Source of the DNA: Elmis aenea
Taxonomy: Eukaryota; Arthropoda; Insecta; Coleoptera; Elmidae
Length of the DNA: 64,000 nucleotides
Assembly: GCA_947652605.1 (NCBI GenBank)
Contig: OX393584.1
Coordinates: forward strand, 31,235,467 to 31,299,466
Reading direction: 5' to 3'
How positions within the stretch are numbered: position 1 is the stretch's first letter; the number at the start of each line of letters is the position of its first letter. This document shows, one piece after another, positions 49,881-62,157 of this stretch. The position numbers were made by a program, and so were the translations under genes. Under the pieces are notes generated by a model that did not search any database, was not told the origin of the DNA, and saw nothing but the letters and a program-made list of their open reading frames with translations.

Positions 49881-50961
49881 TTTATATCCAATATCGTACT
49901 TCTAATCACTAATAAATATGCTAGAGCCTCTCTATTGAAACTGTTATTTTTATGTTTTTGACATTTATATAACGCAGATACTTCTACTGCCTTCCTTCCG
50001 TTCGATAATGTCTTTAACGCACTTAGCTCTGATTTTCATTTACGAAACTTGCATTATCCGCGGTTTACAAAATATTTTAATTGTAATTTCAACAGATTGG
50101 AATTACTTAAGTGATTAAGGTGTTTTTAATTGAGGCTATTTACTTTTGTAGCCTCTTCTTTTGTGCTAAGATTGCTGTGGGTCGGATAAAACCTTTTTGT
50201 GTTGTTGCTCTATACGACACTCGATAATCGATTTGCGTCGCCTATTCTTAATTAACTCTATTGTAGCAGGTTTTCTCGACAAGTGTCCTTTACAAAAATT
50301 CGATTATTCTGTACCACCTTGTGTCACATTAAATACTTGTCAGAATTCCCCTCATCCTTTTTAAGGGTCGCGTTAACAACACTCTTTCAGCTTTCAACTT
50401 TAAGCGTTTTTGTATTTTCCGTTATAACACATTATATAGGTATACATCCTTTAAACTATATTTGCTGCGTGTGATTTATTTTCATTATGTTCGGCATTGC
50501 TTTCTTCACACGGCGATTGTTTAAATGTATTTAACAGAATTAATGGAATAAGCAAGCTACAACTAGTATTTTTGTTAGTAATTTGATTCGACATGTCTTA
50601 ACAAAATTCACCACACTTGTAATTATTACAGCTAAAATGATATTTTAATACTGTAATAGCCAAAGTGTATTTGTTTGTCTAACACAAACAAAAAGGTAGT
50701 TTAAATCATTAATAAAAATAAGACCCATGAAATGAATTCTCATCCGAAACATTGTAATAACACATAGGTATTTAATTTTTCCTACAGAGACCAAAGAATG
50801 CTTTTCAAATGTTGACAAAGACATTTTTTGTTCGCCATTATTAGTTTCATTATTTTCATAGCTCCAATAATGCATGCCCAGAATTTAAGAGATGCTTATG
50901 TGTTAAACCACATTGCTATTTGATTTTCACAAAAGCATAAAAACTTTTGATAAACACGATA
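49881..50961 (+). other. Intron, continued
   Basis: AT-rich, nothing recognised. Confidence 0.4.
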
Positions 50962-51273
50962 ATAGTATATTATATAACAAGAGTTGTAAAAAGCATATTA
51001 CGCACGAGCGGAAAAGTTATGTATTTCCACGAGTGCGTAATTGCTTTACAACTCGTGTTATGTAGCTTACCTTTTCTGCGAACACATTATACCTACGATG
51101 TTAACGGCTTTTTGGTTTATATACACATGTAATTACGTTGTCTTGTCAATTTTGACGTAAGCCTACTTTGACATTTGTAGACAAGTGTGCGTTTTGCTTA
51201 CCGTGCGTTATAACTCACTTACTATGCATGCAGGCTGTACGCTAAGTCATTTACAATAGTGGTCGTAGAAAAA
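50962..51273. mobile_element. Family A hairpin repeat, copy 5 (short form)
   Basis: Ends and hairpin as in the other copies. Only one GCTTACCGTGCGT unit is present and there is no GGAGCCGCG loop segment. At about 312 bp it is the shortest copy. Confidence 0.8.
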
Positions 51274-51582
51274 TGATTTAAATATCCTATTGCTTAATTT
51301 TATTTTACTTATAAAGACAAAATTTTTCAAGTTATTACATACTGTAATGTATTAAATATGCGGTGAAAAAAAAATCCTTTGATTTTACTAAATCTGTGAC
51401 TAACATATTTTGTCACAAACACAAGTCAGCTTTAATTGTAATAACACTGAATTCAATTAGTCGACGGTAGAAATTAAAAGAGTTCACATGGAAATTTTGT
51501 AACTTCAGTTTTCCAATTACTCTGCATCGCAAAATTTCACTTTATCAGTAAAATTTAATATGTTCTTTAAGACAAGAATTAT

Positions 51583-51791
51583 CAAAGAGTGGTTCGCGTA
51601 TCCCTGGGGGTACGCGAACGGGTTTCAAGGGGTACACAATTTTTTTTAAATTTTACTTAAGCATTTTTTAGCTATAAAATACAATTCGTTAAAATTTAAT
51701 GTATGAGAAACTAGTCATATATTTGGCCGAGAGGGGTACTGCGGTAAGACTAAACTCTCAAAAGGGGTACGATGGTTGTTGGTAAACACTG
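51583..51791. mobile_element. hAT-like MITE
   Basis: The left side has GTGGTTCGCGTATCCCTGGG and its hairpin partner GGGTACGCGAAC. The right end on the minus strand reads CAGTGTTTACCAACAACCAT and then CGTACCCC. CAGTGTTTACCAAC...CGTACCCC is a familiar hAT-like terminus. The left end has drifted and an 8-bp duplication is not clear. Confidence 0.6.
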
Positions 51792-53350
51792 CTTCAAGAG
51801 AAAAAAATCACGTCACATGCGTCTAAAAGAACTGTGTACCACTTTTTAAATCTATTTTACTTACAGCAGTTTCTTTTTCTCTTAACACTCAACTGAAATT
51901 AATAGTTTTATGAAAATGCATCTTCTTGATTAACGCTTATTAAGCATGAAACCGCTGGGTAGTTTTTCGTGAAATCGTTTTTGTCTACGTATCAAATCAA
52001 CGGTGCTATTTATTTATGAACTGTACACCGCGAGTATATTGGGTTGTAAACTTCGGTTATCAGCAATTTTTTAACTCTATTGTAACTTCGATTATTATAA
52101 GTTGCTCTCAAATAGATGCTTCAAACAGCATTATTATAGACCGAACCCGCATTTCTAGTAAAACTATATATACGTATACTAAATTAATGTACAATTAATT
52201 TTTTGCTGTTTTAGTATAGTTTTTTGTTATTGATTAGCAGAGGAGTAATTATTTATGTCCAACATAATAATAATTTTTGATGATATGGCCCAAAATATTG
52301 CCAGATTTATTGTACATGTTGTATAAAATAAATACATATATATTTATCAATATGTTTACGATGGTGAAATTGCTACTATACTTTTCGAGATTGTAGTGAA
52401 CATTATTTTTTAACTGAATAGAAAAACGGTAAAATTACCATCAGTGATTCTTCATACAATTATTTTAATTTTCAAGTATTTTAATATATTTGCAACTATG
52501 TTAAAGCAATTCTTAACTGTGGAGCAGTTGAGCAGTTAAACATTCAGTGAGAATATCATATTCTTAAATTTGTTGTTTCATCCTAAAGAGTCTTTTAGTT
52601 AACATGTTAACAAAGACAGACCACTTGAATTTTATACCAAATGACTTTGAAATTTCTTTTATACGAATGACATTATGCTGATGTTTGTCACTTAGGAGGG
52701 GACTAAGACGTGTGAAACGGCCACTTCAATATAACCATGATTTTCAAGTTTTAATTCTGTTTACAGTGTTTGCGGCTATAACCAAATAGCTTATGAAAGT
52801 TTTGTTCGATTAATATTTATGTTCAAAATGACACTACGCATTATTGGAACAAGTTTAACTTCATTTATCATGCACTAAGGTTTAACTAATAAACAAGTTA
52901 ATTTTCGATTTAATAAACTTCACTGACGAATAGCAATTTACATAATTGCTTTATTCAATTTATCGACTTATGTCATACGTTGTTGATTAAATATTTTAAA
53001 TAAGTTTTATAATTTATTCTGACTACCTTGTATTTTAGTTTTTAAACGTTATAAAAAACGGTTGGTTCTAAATGTATACTTTTAATAATTTTGTGTAACA
53101 GAAATTGTTCGCGTTACTTACAATACAATTAACATTTTTATTTCGAACACAGAATAGTTTTATAAAACTTTTCTTTCGTAGCATTTAAAACATGCTTTTT
53201 AATATGTGAACGTTAAGTTTTGGGCCGAAGTCGTGTCGCTTCCAATTTTTTAAGTGTTTGTGTGTTTTCTAAAAGTTTAATTAATATTTTTTATTATGGT
53301 GTGCCGTAAGCATGCCAAATATATATATAATTTACTATTTCATTATATAT
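51792..53350 (+). other. Intron, continued
   Basis: AT-rich with short (AT)n runs near 53325-53355. No exon. Confidence 0.4.
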
Positions 53351-53355
53351 ATATA

Positions 53356-53470
53356 GGGTGTTTCTAAAATATTGCGAAAAAATTCGGGAGGTGATTCCTT
53401 ATCGAATATTAAATAAGGACTTTTTTAAAATTCCTTAGACGTCTCCTTTTGGAGTTACACCCCCCTAAAG
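53356..53470 (+). mobile_element. Transposon terminus, GGGTGTTTCTAAAATATTGC
   Basis: GGGTGTTTCTAAAATATTGC followed by TCGGGAGGTGATTCC and TTACACCCCCCTAAAGGG is the sort of sequence that starts a TA-target CAGGGTG-group element. It lies just right of an (AT)n tract. No right end found. Confidence 0.35.
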
Positions 53471-55375
53471 GGAAGCGGTAAAATTAGGTTTCTATTTTAT
53501 TTCTCAAATTTGGATAAATGTAGGAGAATGATATTTGGTAGATGTTTTATACGAAAGGTTTCCCATAGTAATATGATATAGTATATTTGAATAATTGTAC
53601 ACGAAAGAATTTTGCACAATTCTAAATAATATTTTGGTAAAATGTGATTTTTATTGAAACTTTCACATTTCTAAATCGGTTAATAAATGGTAAAGCATTG
53701 TGACTGACGGTGCTAAGCAATATTTTAACAACCTTGTTTATTTCTTACGTCTGCTCTGTTTAACATAACGGTGTAGTAATATTTAAGTTATTCTGGTAAT
53801 GGATTTTTAAAAGTGATATATAAAACCGCCTCGTTTTAGACACGAACGGATCAGATATAAAAACCATCTAAAACATCTAGCGGACAGTTCAACACAACGC
53901 CTTTTGGCCTATAATTTTCGGTGTTAATTAAAGAAGAAAAATATTCCATTTATTATCGATGCCGGGGAAATAAATGTATTTTTTGTAAAGGCCGATATTA
54001 ATTTTAGTAATTTGACAGTGTGAACGACAGGCGGCTCTTTACGTCTTGAAAAGGCGTCAAATGCGGCAGTGACAACGTTTGATAAAGGATTTAGCGAGTC
54101 ATCTTCTTGATTAGGACAGATCTCAGTCGCCTCTGGACCTTCCCATGATGTGGCAGAAATAGACTACTTACCCAGCTTTGGGGTCCCATTCTCTCCAAGA
54201 TTTTCAATTAATAGATTTGAAAGATATAACTGCGACAAGAATATGTAACAACCATTAAGAAGGTAAGGTAAGGTGTATTCGCATGTGTCAAAATAACATT
54301 ATAGAAATTACACATGCAGAGTGTCTGGCTTTTACGACGTAAAGATCATAAGAAAATAGATGAGTGTAATAATAAACCAAGAGAAGCATCTTTGAACCTC
54401 CATCATTTTAAAGTTGCTTAAAAAATGTTGTAATTATTATGTGAACATATTGTGAAGAACACGAACATTATGAGTCACTTTATAACTAAAAGAACTTTAC
54501 AATATGTTTATGTCACAATAAAAGAAACTTTTCGAGCAGAATTTGAATAATAAAAGGCACAGTTTCTAAGAATGCTACCTTTTAGTGTATTTCTTACATT
54601 TTTTAAATATTAGTAGGTGGTATATAATTTTAAGTACAGACATTTATTATCTAAGCGAACGAATTAAATAAGAAACAAAAAAAATCGTTGCGTTTTTTAA
54701 CTTTCGCAACGTCCTGTTCGGTTAAAATAATCGCAATCTGCTTATTGCAAATAATTAATCATAAAAGCAAATAAATGTATTTTTAATGAAAATGATTGCA
54801 AGCATTAAATAACGACTCGTTCGTATTTAAATTAAATAAACTACTAGTAAAGTGGAAAAAATCTATGCCGATAATGAGCTTTACTTTATTTGTTTCTTTA
54901 AATGACTGTTAACGGATATTAATTTAGTCAAGAATAAATAGAAACATGTCTTACGGTAATAAACAACAAAAATACCTACAAACTCTCTTTGATACAATCG
55001 CTTAATATGTTCTATACTTAATTGTCAAGTTTCTATAATACATAAGAACTACAGGGAAACTAACACAAACCAAATTTAAACCTGTTATCTACTGACAAGT
55101 ATTTTCCGGGGTGTCGCTTGCTTGTATTATTGTGGCGTATTTAGGTAACGTATATGTACAAAATATGAAATTGCTTATACCTTTGATTAGAAGTATAAAA
55201 ACTATCTGATTTTGATTTTAAACCGGACGAGTGCCATGCGAAAAAAAATTTAATAAGCATTTTTAATATACATAAGAGGTTTAGTAATTTTTGAATCTAT
55301 TTTATATTTTTGGCTATTGAATGGTAAGGTGGAGTTAAATTTTAAAAATTCGAGTAAGATCACTTGGACACTATG
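53471..55375 (+). other. Intron, continued
   Basis: AT-rich. A slightly GC-richer patch near 54090-54230 has no recognisable coding or repeat signature. Confidence 0.35.
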
Positions 55376-55418
55376 TATCCATTGGAGAATGCTCGCGACA
55401 CACAGGTTGAAAACACTG
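55376..55418 (-). mobile_element. hAT-like terminus matching family B copy 3
   Basis: On the minus strand it begins CAGTGTTTTCAACCTGTGTG and continues TCGCGAGCATTCTCC, matching the left end of the repeat at 31931 (CAGTGTTTTTTAACCTGTGT, TCGCGAGCATCCT). Terminal fragment only. Confidence 0.55.
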
Positions 55419-58400
55419 TTTTAACAACTCGAGTTTCAAGTTGTTCGACGTTCAAAACGTTTTAAATTTGTGGGTTTATTTATACTGTATATTTAACTAG
55501 TTTTATGATTTGGTGTTATTTAAGGATGTTTTATTCCCCAAGTATGTCGCTGATCTTAGTTAGAGCCTTGCATGCTTTAGTTTTGGATAGACGTAAGAAA
55601 GGGAAGACCTCTCAGGGCTTTTACAACAAATAATACAGAAACTGTGTGAACAGAAAGCACAATTACTTTGTTTGTAATTTACCACAATCAAAGTGATTGT
55701 GTTAGTATGACATCCGCCTATAGATGATGACATCAGGTGTCTCACATCACACCTCTACTATAAATCATAGCAATTGAAGTTATTACGATAATTACCATGC
55801 TATTTGAAAGGTTCTGTCATCTGGGTGTTATTATCGTGCCACATTTTTGCACCGAGCGCAAAGAGGTAACAGTTTCACCTTCAACAATAAAAAAAAATTA
55901 TAACGAAATGCTTCTTGTAATTTGTTTGAAAGATTTGAATTTCGTAATGATTGCCTTGAAATGCGTTTTTAGTTCGAAAGTTAATTAGATTGGTAATGAA
56001 GATCATATAAGGCCAATACAGTAAGGGTTTTTGTTTCTATTCGGATCAAGGAAACGTCTCCATTTAGATTTTGCTTTATTAAATTCAATTTTAACAAACG
56101 GCTCAACAAAGAAATGTATAACAATGGATTTTGCGTGCTACATGTTCTATTGGTTGTTTTAACATACCATCAATCCAACAATATCTAAAATTTGCTATCC
56201 TCATTGTCAAATTATTTTGCTATTTCGGGTTGACCAACACCTCAAAATCACAATCAGAAAGTAAAAAATAAATAAATAATAATCTATATTCATGGATTGT
56301 TTTTTTTTAAATTAAGCTAAATTGACTGATACAATACGGTGTAGGTATGTTAATAATATTTGCTTGTATCTTCTCGTTTTATTTATGTACCAAATAAAAA
56401 ACTGCTTTTTACATTTACTTTTTATATTTTAACTTAATGTATTCATCTACAAAAGAAATTAGTGTATGTACGTTGAAGTTAATTTGTAGTATTTTTTTTT
56501 AATTCCGTAACCTGTCTTGTTATTGTTCACTGTACAATGAAAGCTTAATTATTTAAACTGAACTTTAAATTAAACTCAAGTTGTAAATACGTACTTAATT
56601 ATTTCATGACATATTTTGAGTATAGATGATAGATGATAGATGACAATACAAGCTACTAGAAAACACCAACGTTGTTGAACCGATATACTTAAAAGTGCTA
56701 ATAACAAAGTTCTATTTTGTCCATCTAATGACAATGTGACTTTGCGACTGTCCTTACAATACGTGTTAATAAATATTAATATTTTAAGCAAAGTTGTTTA
56801 TATAACTAGTCAACGTTACATATCCAATATTTTAGCAAAAGTATTGCAATTAGTTGCATCACGAAGGTTGACTTTTTAATAATTAAGCAAAAATGCACAT
56901 GCCTCTGTGTATGTATTAGTAACTTACTAAGATAAATACTTAACTGCAATCTTTCTCTAAGACTAAAGTAATTTTTTATTAAGTAATAGCTAAATGTTAT
57001 TATTTATAAAGACATTCATGTCGATATTGCAAAAATAGAACAAATAATATAGATTAAGAAATCATTGTTTCACAGTACCGGTCCAAATGTGTAGTTACAC
57101 AAAAAATTAATATCTATTATTTATTTTGATTGACAATCTGTAGTAACCGTTTTGTTTTAAATTTTGTTTTAAACGTAGATATGTCGAACCCCAGATTAGT
57201 AGAATAGAAACAAAATGTCTCCTGGAAGGGACCACTGACATTTTTATGTAAAACATAGCTTTCGTTTGAAAATTTAAAGTGTAGAAATAAATGGGATTGT
57301 ACGTTGCTTGGCATCATAGTAAATAGCTACAAATATTTCTTACAATTTTGTTAATCTCTAATAGTAAGCACGTGGTGTTGCAGTTTTCTGACTTACTAAT
57401 AAATCGTTCATTTTATCAGCAACACAAGTAGATCCCAAACAACTTGCACATGCATGTGCTTTAGTTGTTCGCTCTAAAGTTATTTTGGACATCCTATATG
57501 TGTTAAATGCATACTGTATGTACATAAAACGTACAACTCGTATATTTGCAATTAAATGAAACTTACCCAAATTGCTTGAAATTGATTAATATTATTAATT
57601 TTGTATAAAAACACACTCCAACAAGCTATGCTTTGTATTTCAAACGTAAATGAATATTATCAACCTTGATAACAGTTGTTTTATAACTTTATTGATTATA
57701 TTATAACATAATACGATATAGCATAGCAACAGTTTTTGCAATAAACTGCAATGATAGATCCTGACATGTTCCTGGCATTTTTGATAAACTTTTAATGTGT
57801 CCTCTCGAACAACAATTTTTTGCAATAACTAATTTATAACAACGCAGCCTGTCCTCAAATTTTTCATCAAGTCGCCTATAGATTTTAAGTGATAAATATT
57901 GTCCGTAAATTGTAATTATTATTACCACTACAGTCAGGACATTTTTAAATAACAAAGTCAATCTTAAAATCTATTTTATTCTAATTATCTATTAATTTTC
58001 ACAAAATCTTAACAATCTTTGCATTGTGCAAGACAAACACGATCAAATCTTAACAGTTGCAATGTACCTAATAAATAAAACGTACTGAAAATTCTTTTAA
58101 TAAAAATTGGAACAATATCTTAAATCCAAGTTTTGCTGTTTAAAATGTGTCCACCATCTGCCTCCAAACACAGTATGCTACACCTGTATGTAACGCCCTA
58201 AATACACACTAGCAGGAGCAATTCGGCAGAAGGTCCATTTTTAATTTAATGCTCACAAATTAATGGTTTTTCGTCGAAAAATAATAAAAACACGTTACAA
58301 ACTGTCAATTACTAAAGCGTGTTTTGTCTAGATTTTATTAAATATTTAAATATAATTAATTAAATATAATAATATACTAATTACATCGATAATAATATAA
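55419..58400 (+). other. Intron, continued
   Basis: AT-rich, with no supported exon, RNA gene or repeat; several short minus-strand frames show no recognisable domain. Confidence 0.4.
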
Positions 58401-59010
58401 ACGGTAGTCCACGGAAACTGCGAGTGGGGTTCGATAGGTGATATTTATTCAAGATTCTATGAGATGATCTTTCTGGGCGCGCCAGGGACGGTGCAGGAGG
58501 GGGTAACGTGACAAAATTTGCAGACATCCTATACTGAGATCTCGGTAATGGACAAAAACTAAGAAAAACTGACTATGTCACGTGACAGTTTATGCGACTG
58601 CGTCAAAAAAGTTCTATTGGGCCACCCATCTAAAACGTACAGGGACGGATCTGGAGGGGGCGTCCCAAAACCACATTTTTCGACGATTTTTTCCATCTGA
58701 CGAAGACCACGTGTTACTTTCGGAAACTTTTATGACGGGTAAATTTGACCAACCATGTGACCCTCCCAACTGCCCAACCTGGTTTCGGTCTGTCGCCGTC
58801 TTCAGGCCCGAAGAGCCGATTTTCGTCGAAATTTCGTCGTTTTTTCAAAGCAGTGTCTTCGTCGACCCGTGCATATATCGCGATGAGGTTTGTTTTGTTC
58901 GATAGTGTCGGTCGATACCTGACAAACGATGTCGCGAGCGCCGACGCCGGGCGACGTTTCGACGCCGAAAATTGACGGCGAATCCGAAATTTTCGAGCCC
59001 TCGAAAAACA
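58401..59010. other. CG-rich island with overlapping open frames on both strands
   Basis: Sharply richer in CG than the intron around it (GGGCGCGCCAGGGACGG, CGAGCGCCGACGCCGGGCG). Frames of 73-109 codons are open on both strands at once (58582-58905 plus, 58714-59043 minus), which points to composition and not to a gene. The sharp edges and adjoining minisatellites suggest an inserted transposon or foreign segment. I see no transposase motif. Confidence 0.4.
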
Positions 59011-59054
59011 TATGCAAATCCAAATTAATAGAATTATAAACAAATAGAAACTTT

Positions 59055-59123
59055 ATATTTAAAATAAACTAAATCCAAATATTTAAAATAAACTAAATCC
59101 ATTATCTAAAATAACACTAAATC
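59055..59123. repeat. Minisatellite, about 24-bp unit, three copies
   Basis: ATATTTAAAATAAACTAAAT begins at 59055 and 59079, and a diverged version ATTATCTAAAATAACACTAA starts at 59101; each ends AAATCC. The array runs straight into the 18-bp GC-rich array. Confidence 0.75.
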
Positions 59124-59249
59124 CGGGCTTTGTTCCGGTCCCGGGCTTTATTTCGGTCCGGGGCTTTGTTTCGGTCCGGGGCTTTGTTTCGGTCCGGGGC
59201 TTTGTTTCGGTCCGGGGCTATGTTTCGGTCCCGGGCTTTGTTTCGATTT
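59124..59249. repeat. GC-rich minisatellite, seven copies of 18 bp
   Basis: The unit is (C/G)GGGCTTTGTTTCGGTCC, seven times from 59124 to 59249. Copies 3 to 5 are identical and the edges have drifted, the last copy ending CGATTT. Because 18 is a multiple of three it reads as FRSGAL repeats in one frame, which is a by-product. Confidence 0.9.
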
Positions 59250-59802
59250 CCAATTGTGGCCAATAAGGCCATCTTGGCCATGGTGGTCGTCTTGTTAACA
59301 ATATATACACTTTATTTAAACGATGTGATTACCGATGTTGCACATGGTAACAAAAATATTTGTACATGAACGTGTTTTTCAAAAAAATCTGATCGGATTT
59401 AACAAAGACTTGATGTTAATATTTTTCTAAATTGTCCTACAATGAGATTGTGGTTATGTTAATTTAAAATAGATGACAAAAAACTAAGTTGTAGAAATTA
59501 AATTTCACATTAGAAAACTTTTATAGATCTCCTGAACTTATTTTGAAATTTGAAGCATATTGTAATTTTGTTGCAAGGGTATATTATTAAATGGTATATT
59601 ACTGAGTTGAAAATTTTGGGTCGTGCGAGTGGTAATTTTAAGCCAACTATCACTGAATATTTATTTTCACATGACTCGGCAATGAATTATTTATGTCGAA
59701 TTAGAAGCAAGTTTCTTAGCTGTAATTGAATAATTATTGTATATAAAGAGCGTAAGTATGATTTTAACAAATCTATGAAAAAATCAGCAGTCAGATACGG
59801 TG

Positions 59803-60228
59803 CTAAAAATTATTGAGACCGGCTGCTAATATTGATCTTAATAACAGAGGCGAACCCGAAAAGGTGCTGCTGATGAATATACATACTCGTATTCCCTTCA
59901 GTAATTCGCTGGCTGTTGCCGTTGCCTCGGTTACTCCTAATTGGGGGATTTTCACTGTTGTTATTTGAGATGTATTCGGTAATGTCATATTTTGGTTATG
60001 CGTCCTTTCGAACTCCTGTAAATTACATTTAGATTTCATCTGCGTCACATAAACAACAACGGACATAGGTATACCTTGATAAATAACTGCCTGAATTTTT
60101 GGGGCTAAGAGAGGATTTCGAATTACGGCTTGTGATGAATCCGGGTTGCATGATTTGAATTTTATTACAACCGAAATGGAATTATCTAAAATTAACTTCA
60201 CTTTATTAAATACATATCTGTTGGTTTA
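59803..60228 (-). pseudogene. Unidentified open frame of about 140 codons without ATG start
   Basis: The minus strand is open from after a TAA near 60228 to a stop at 59803, unusually long for this composition. It includes FKSCNPDSSQAVIRNPLLAP, AVIYQGIPMSVVVYVTQMKS and VTEATATASELLKG. The first in-frame ATG is at IPM, deep inside, so it is not an intact gene. An acceptor-like CCAACAG precedes the frame on the minus strand. It could be one exon of an antisense gene, a dead retrocopy, or part of a mobile or viral-derived element. The composition is protein-like but I recognise no family. Confidence 0.35.
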
Positions 60229-60480
60229 CATACAAATTTACATTTTTGAGCTGTATGATGTATAATTATTATTAGCGGAGGTGTCGTTCAAGAACTTGTC
60301 TAAAAATTAAACAACTTTAAGGTATATAACCAATTTCTTACGTGCGTGTATTTAATTTACTGGTTTAAAAATGCACATCGCTACATCGATAACTTTTTTT
60401 CTTAAAATAGCGAAGTTGTAAAGAATTACCATAAAAATGTTACTTATAATACGCTATCGTGTATAATGCGCTAGCCTTAT

Positions 60481-60698
60481 CAGAGGGGAGGGGGGGCAAG
60501 AGAGGCAGATACCCCGGGTCTCACAATTTTAGGGGCCTCAATTTTTAACTTAAACGGTTAGAAAGAAATACATAATATACATGTACATATATCATAGAAC
60601 GACCATTAACATTTTATATTTTTCCCTTTTTAATTTTGAAAGGCCTTAAAAACTTTATTTGCGCCGGGCCTCGCATTTAGGTACTCTGAAAGGCCCTG
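60481..60698. mobile_element. Degraded DNA transposon with CAGRG ends
   Basis: Left end CAGAGGGGAGGGGGGGCAAG followed by CCCCGGGTCTC; right end on the minus strand CAGGGCCTTTCAGAGTACC followed by GAGGCCCGGCGC. Both ends carry inner GGGCC/GGGTC stretches with an AT-rich interior. TTAT precedes the left end and ATAAT follows the right. It resembles hAT-like remnants. Confidence 0.5.
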
Positions 60699-62109
60699 AT
60701 AATACGCATACTTGATTTAGCCCAATATAGGTTATGTTCTATATCGAAAAGGACGTATTTTTTAGTACTCGCATATAAGACGCGCCTGAATATTAGAGGA
60801 CAACAATGAGTAAACATGTTATGTAGTGTACGTGCGATTTTACGGTACATAAACAATTGCATTCTGTTAAAAAGCCTGACCAATATTGTCAAAATTTTAA
60901 GCAAACTGCAACAAAGTAAAGCTTTAAAGAATTTCGATGTCGGTTAGTGGATAATTTTTAGATAGTTTTGCGTAGATTGTGGTTAAAATTCTAATAGTAG
61001 TGGAGCAGTCACAGATGTAATGACCAAATTTAGCATTAATTAAAAAGCTTATTTATTTTTGTTTGGTTGATATAGCGGGTGCAATGGTAATAGTTTTTAA
61101 AAACAGATAAATCTGTAAATCTAGGTTTTATGGCACAGACACTGATAATTTAAATATTAAAACGCGTTCACTTTTAATTGCGCATTGTAAGTTATCTGCA
61201 TATTTTTTGTTGAAACTGCTTTTCCTTTTAAGTGCAGATTTTAGTTACCATAATAATCGTTTAGTGTCACAGATATTAATTTTTAAGGTAGTGTTATTTT
61301 AGGGTACATAAAGGTTCTGTTAAGTCATTTTGTGCGAACAATAAACTAACACTTGGTATTAAGTCTGTACGGATGCTTTGTGACAAATATAGGCATAAAG
61401 TGTAGAAAGTTGATATTATTTTAAAAGCTACTACGATTGTAGCACACTGAATTCGACTGTAAAGATTTTTTTATCCCAGTTTACTGCTACAATCTCTCCT
61501 CACGGACATTCAGTAGTTGGCGAAAATGACATATAGGAGGCTATCCAGTGACTGTTTTCTTCTTTAAAGTTTAATTTAATTTTTTATTTAAAATTAACTT
61601 AGAATCTAGTTGGCAAGTCGTTTGGATTATGTCGTCTAGTTTCATTTCTTCTTAGCAAACCTGTTATTAAGTGATTGGGGTGAACTTAACGGTCACTATG
61701 ACTATGAAGAATAGAACTATTTTGATTGTTGCACACTTTCATTTGATTCTTTGGCAACGGCATATCTGTTCTAAAAACTGTTAAATCGAAACATCGTATC
61801 GACAAAGTGTGATGATTATCTTATTTTAAAAATGGATGTATTGAATATATCCTGTTCGTTTCCACTAGTTTTATTTAGTTTAATGTAGTTTTTTTTTCTC
61901 ATTTGTTTTTACGTGCGGTAATATAAACGCTCTAAACTTTATAATTACATAATTCTACGGAAACACATTTAAGTCGTATCCAGCTGTAATATTAATATTT
62001 TCACCGGCATAGTTTGCTAAATACCGGGCTGCGTTAATTTTGCACGAGCGTAGGTTAGAAGCATAACTAACTGTACAATATATTGTAGATATTTTACTTT
62101 TATTTACAG
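60699..62109 (+). other. Right end of the intron 49126-62109
   Basis: AT-rich, ending in the acceptor TTTTATTTACAG at 62109. No other exon seen. Confidence 0.45.
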
Positions 62110-62157
62110 ATTCCTTGGATGCTTCTTGAAAACAGCATTTCTGCTTACGTTCCTAAG
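62110..62157 (+). CDS. Unnamed gene, 48-bp micro-exon
   Basis: TTTTATTTACAG on the left and AAG|GTATAT on the right bracket 16 codons, IPWMLLENSISAYVPK. The exon enters and leaves in phase 0, so it can be spliced after 49125 or skipped without changing the frame. Internal exons of this size are often alternatively used cassettes. The donor GTATAT is weaker than the other donors of this gene. The peptide is more hydrophobic than the exons before it. No family recognised. A chance pairing of splice motifs cannot be excluded. Confidence 0.55.

Noticed and set aside
58582..59043. Four overlapping frames of 73-109 codons
   Set aside because: Open on both strands at once in a CG-rich block, which is expected from low stop-codon frequency.
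59130..59369. 79-codon frame with FRSGAL repeats
   Set aside because: The repeats are the translation of an 18-bp minisatellite; no start, splice or homology support.
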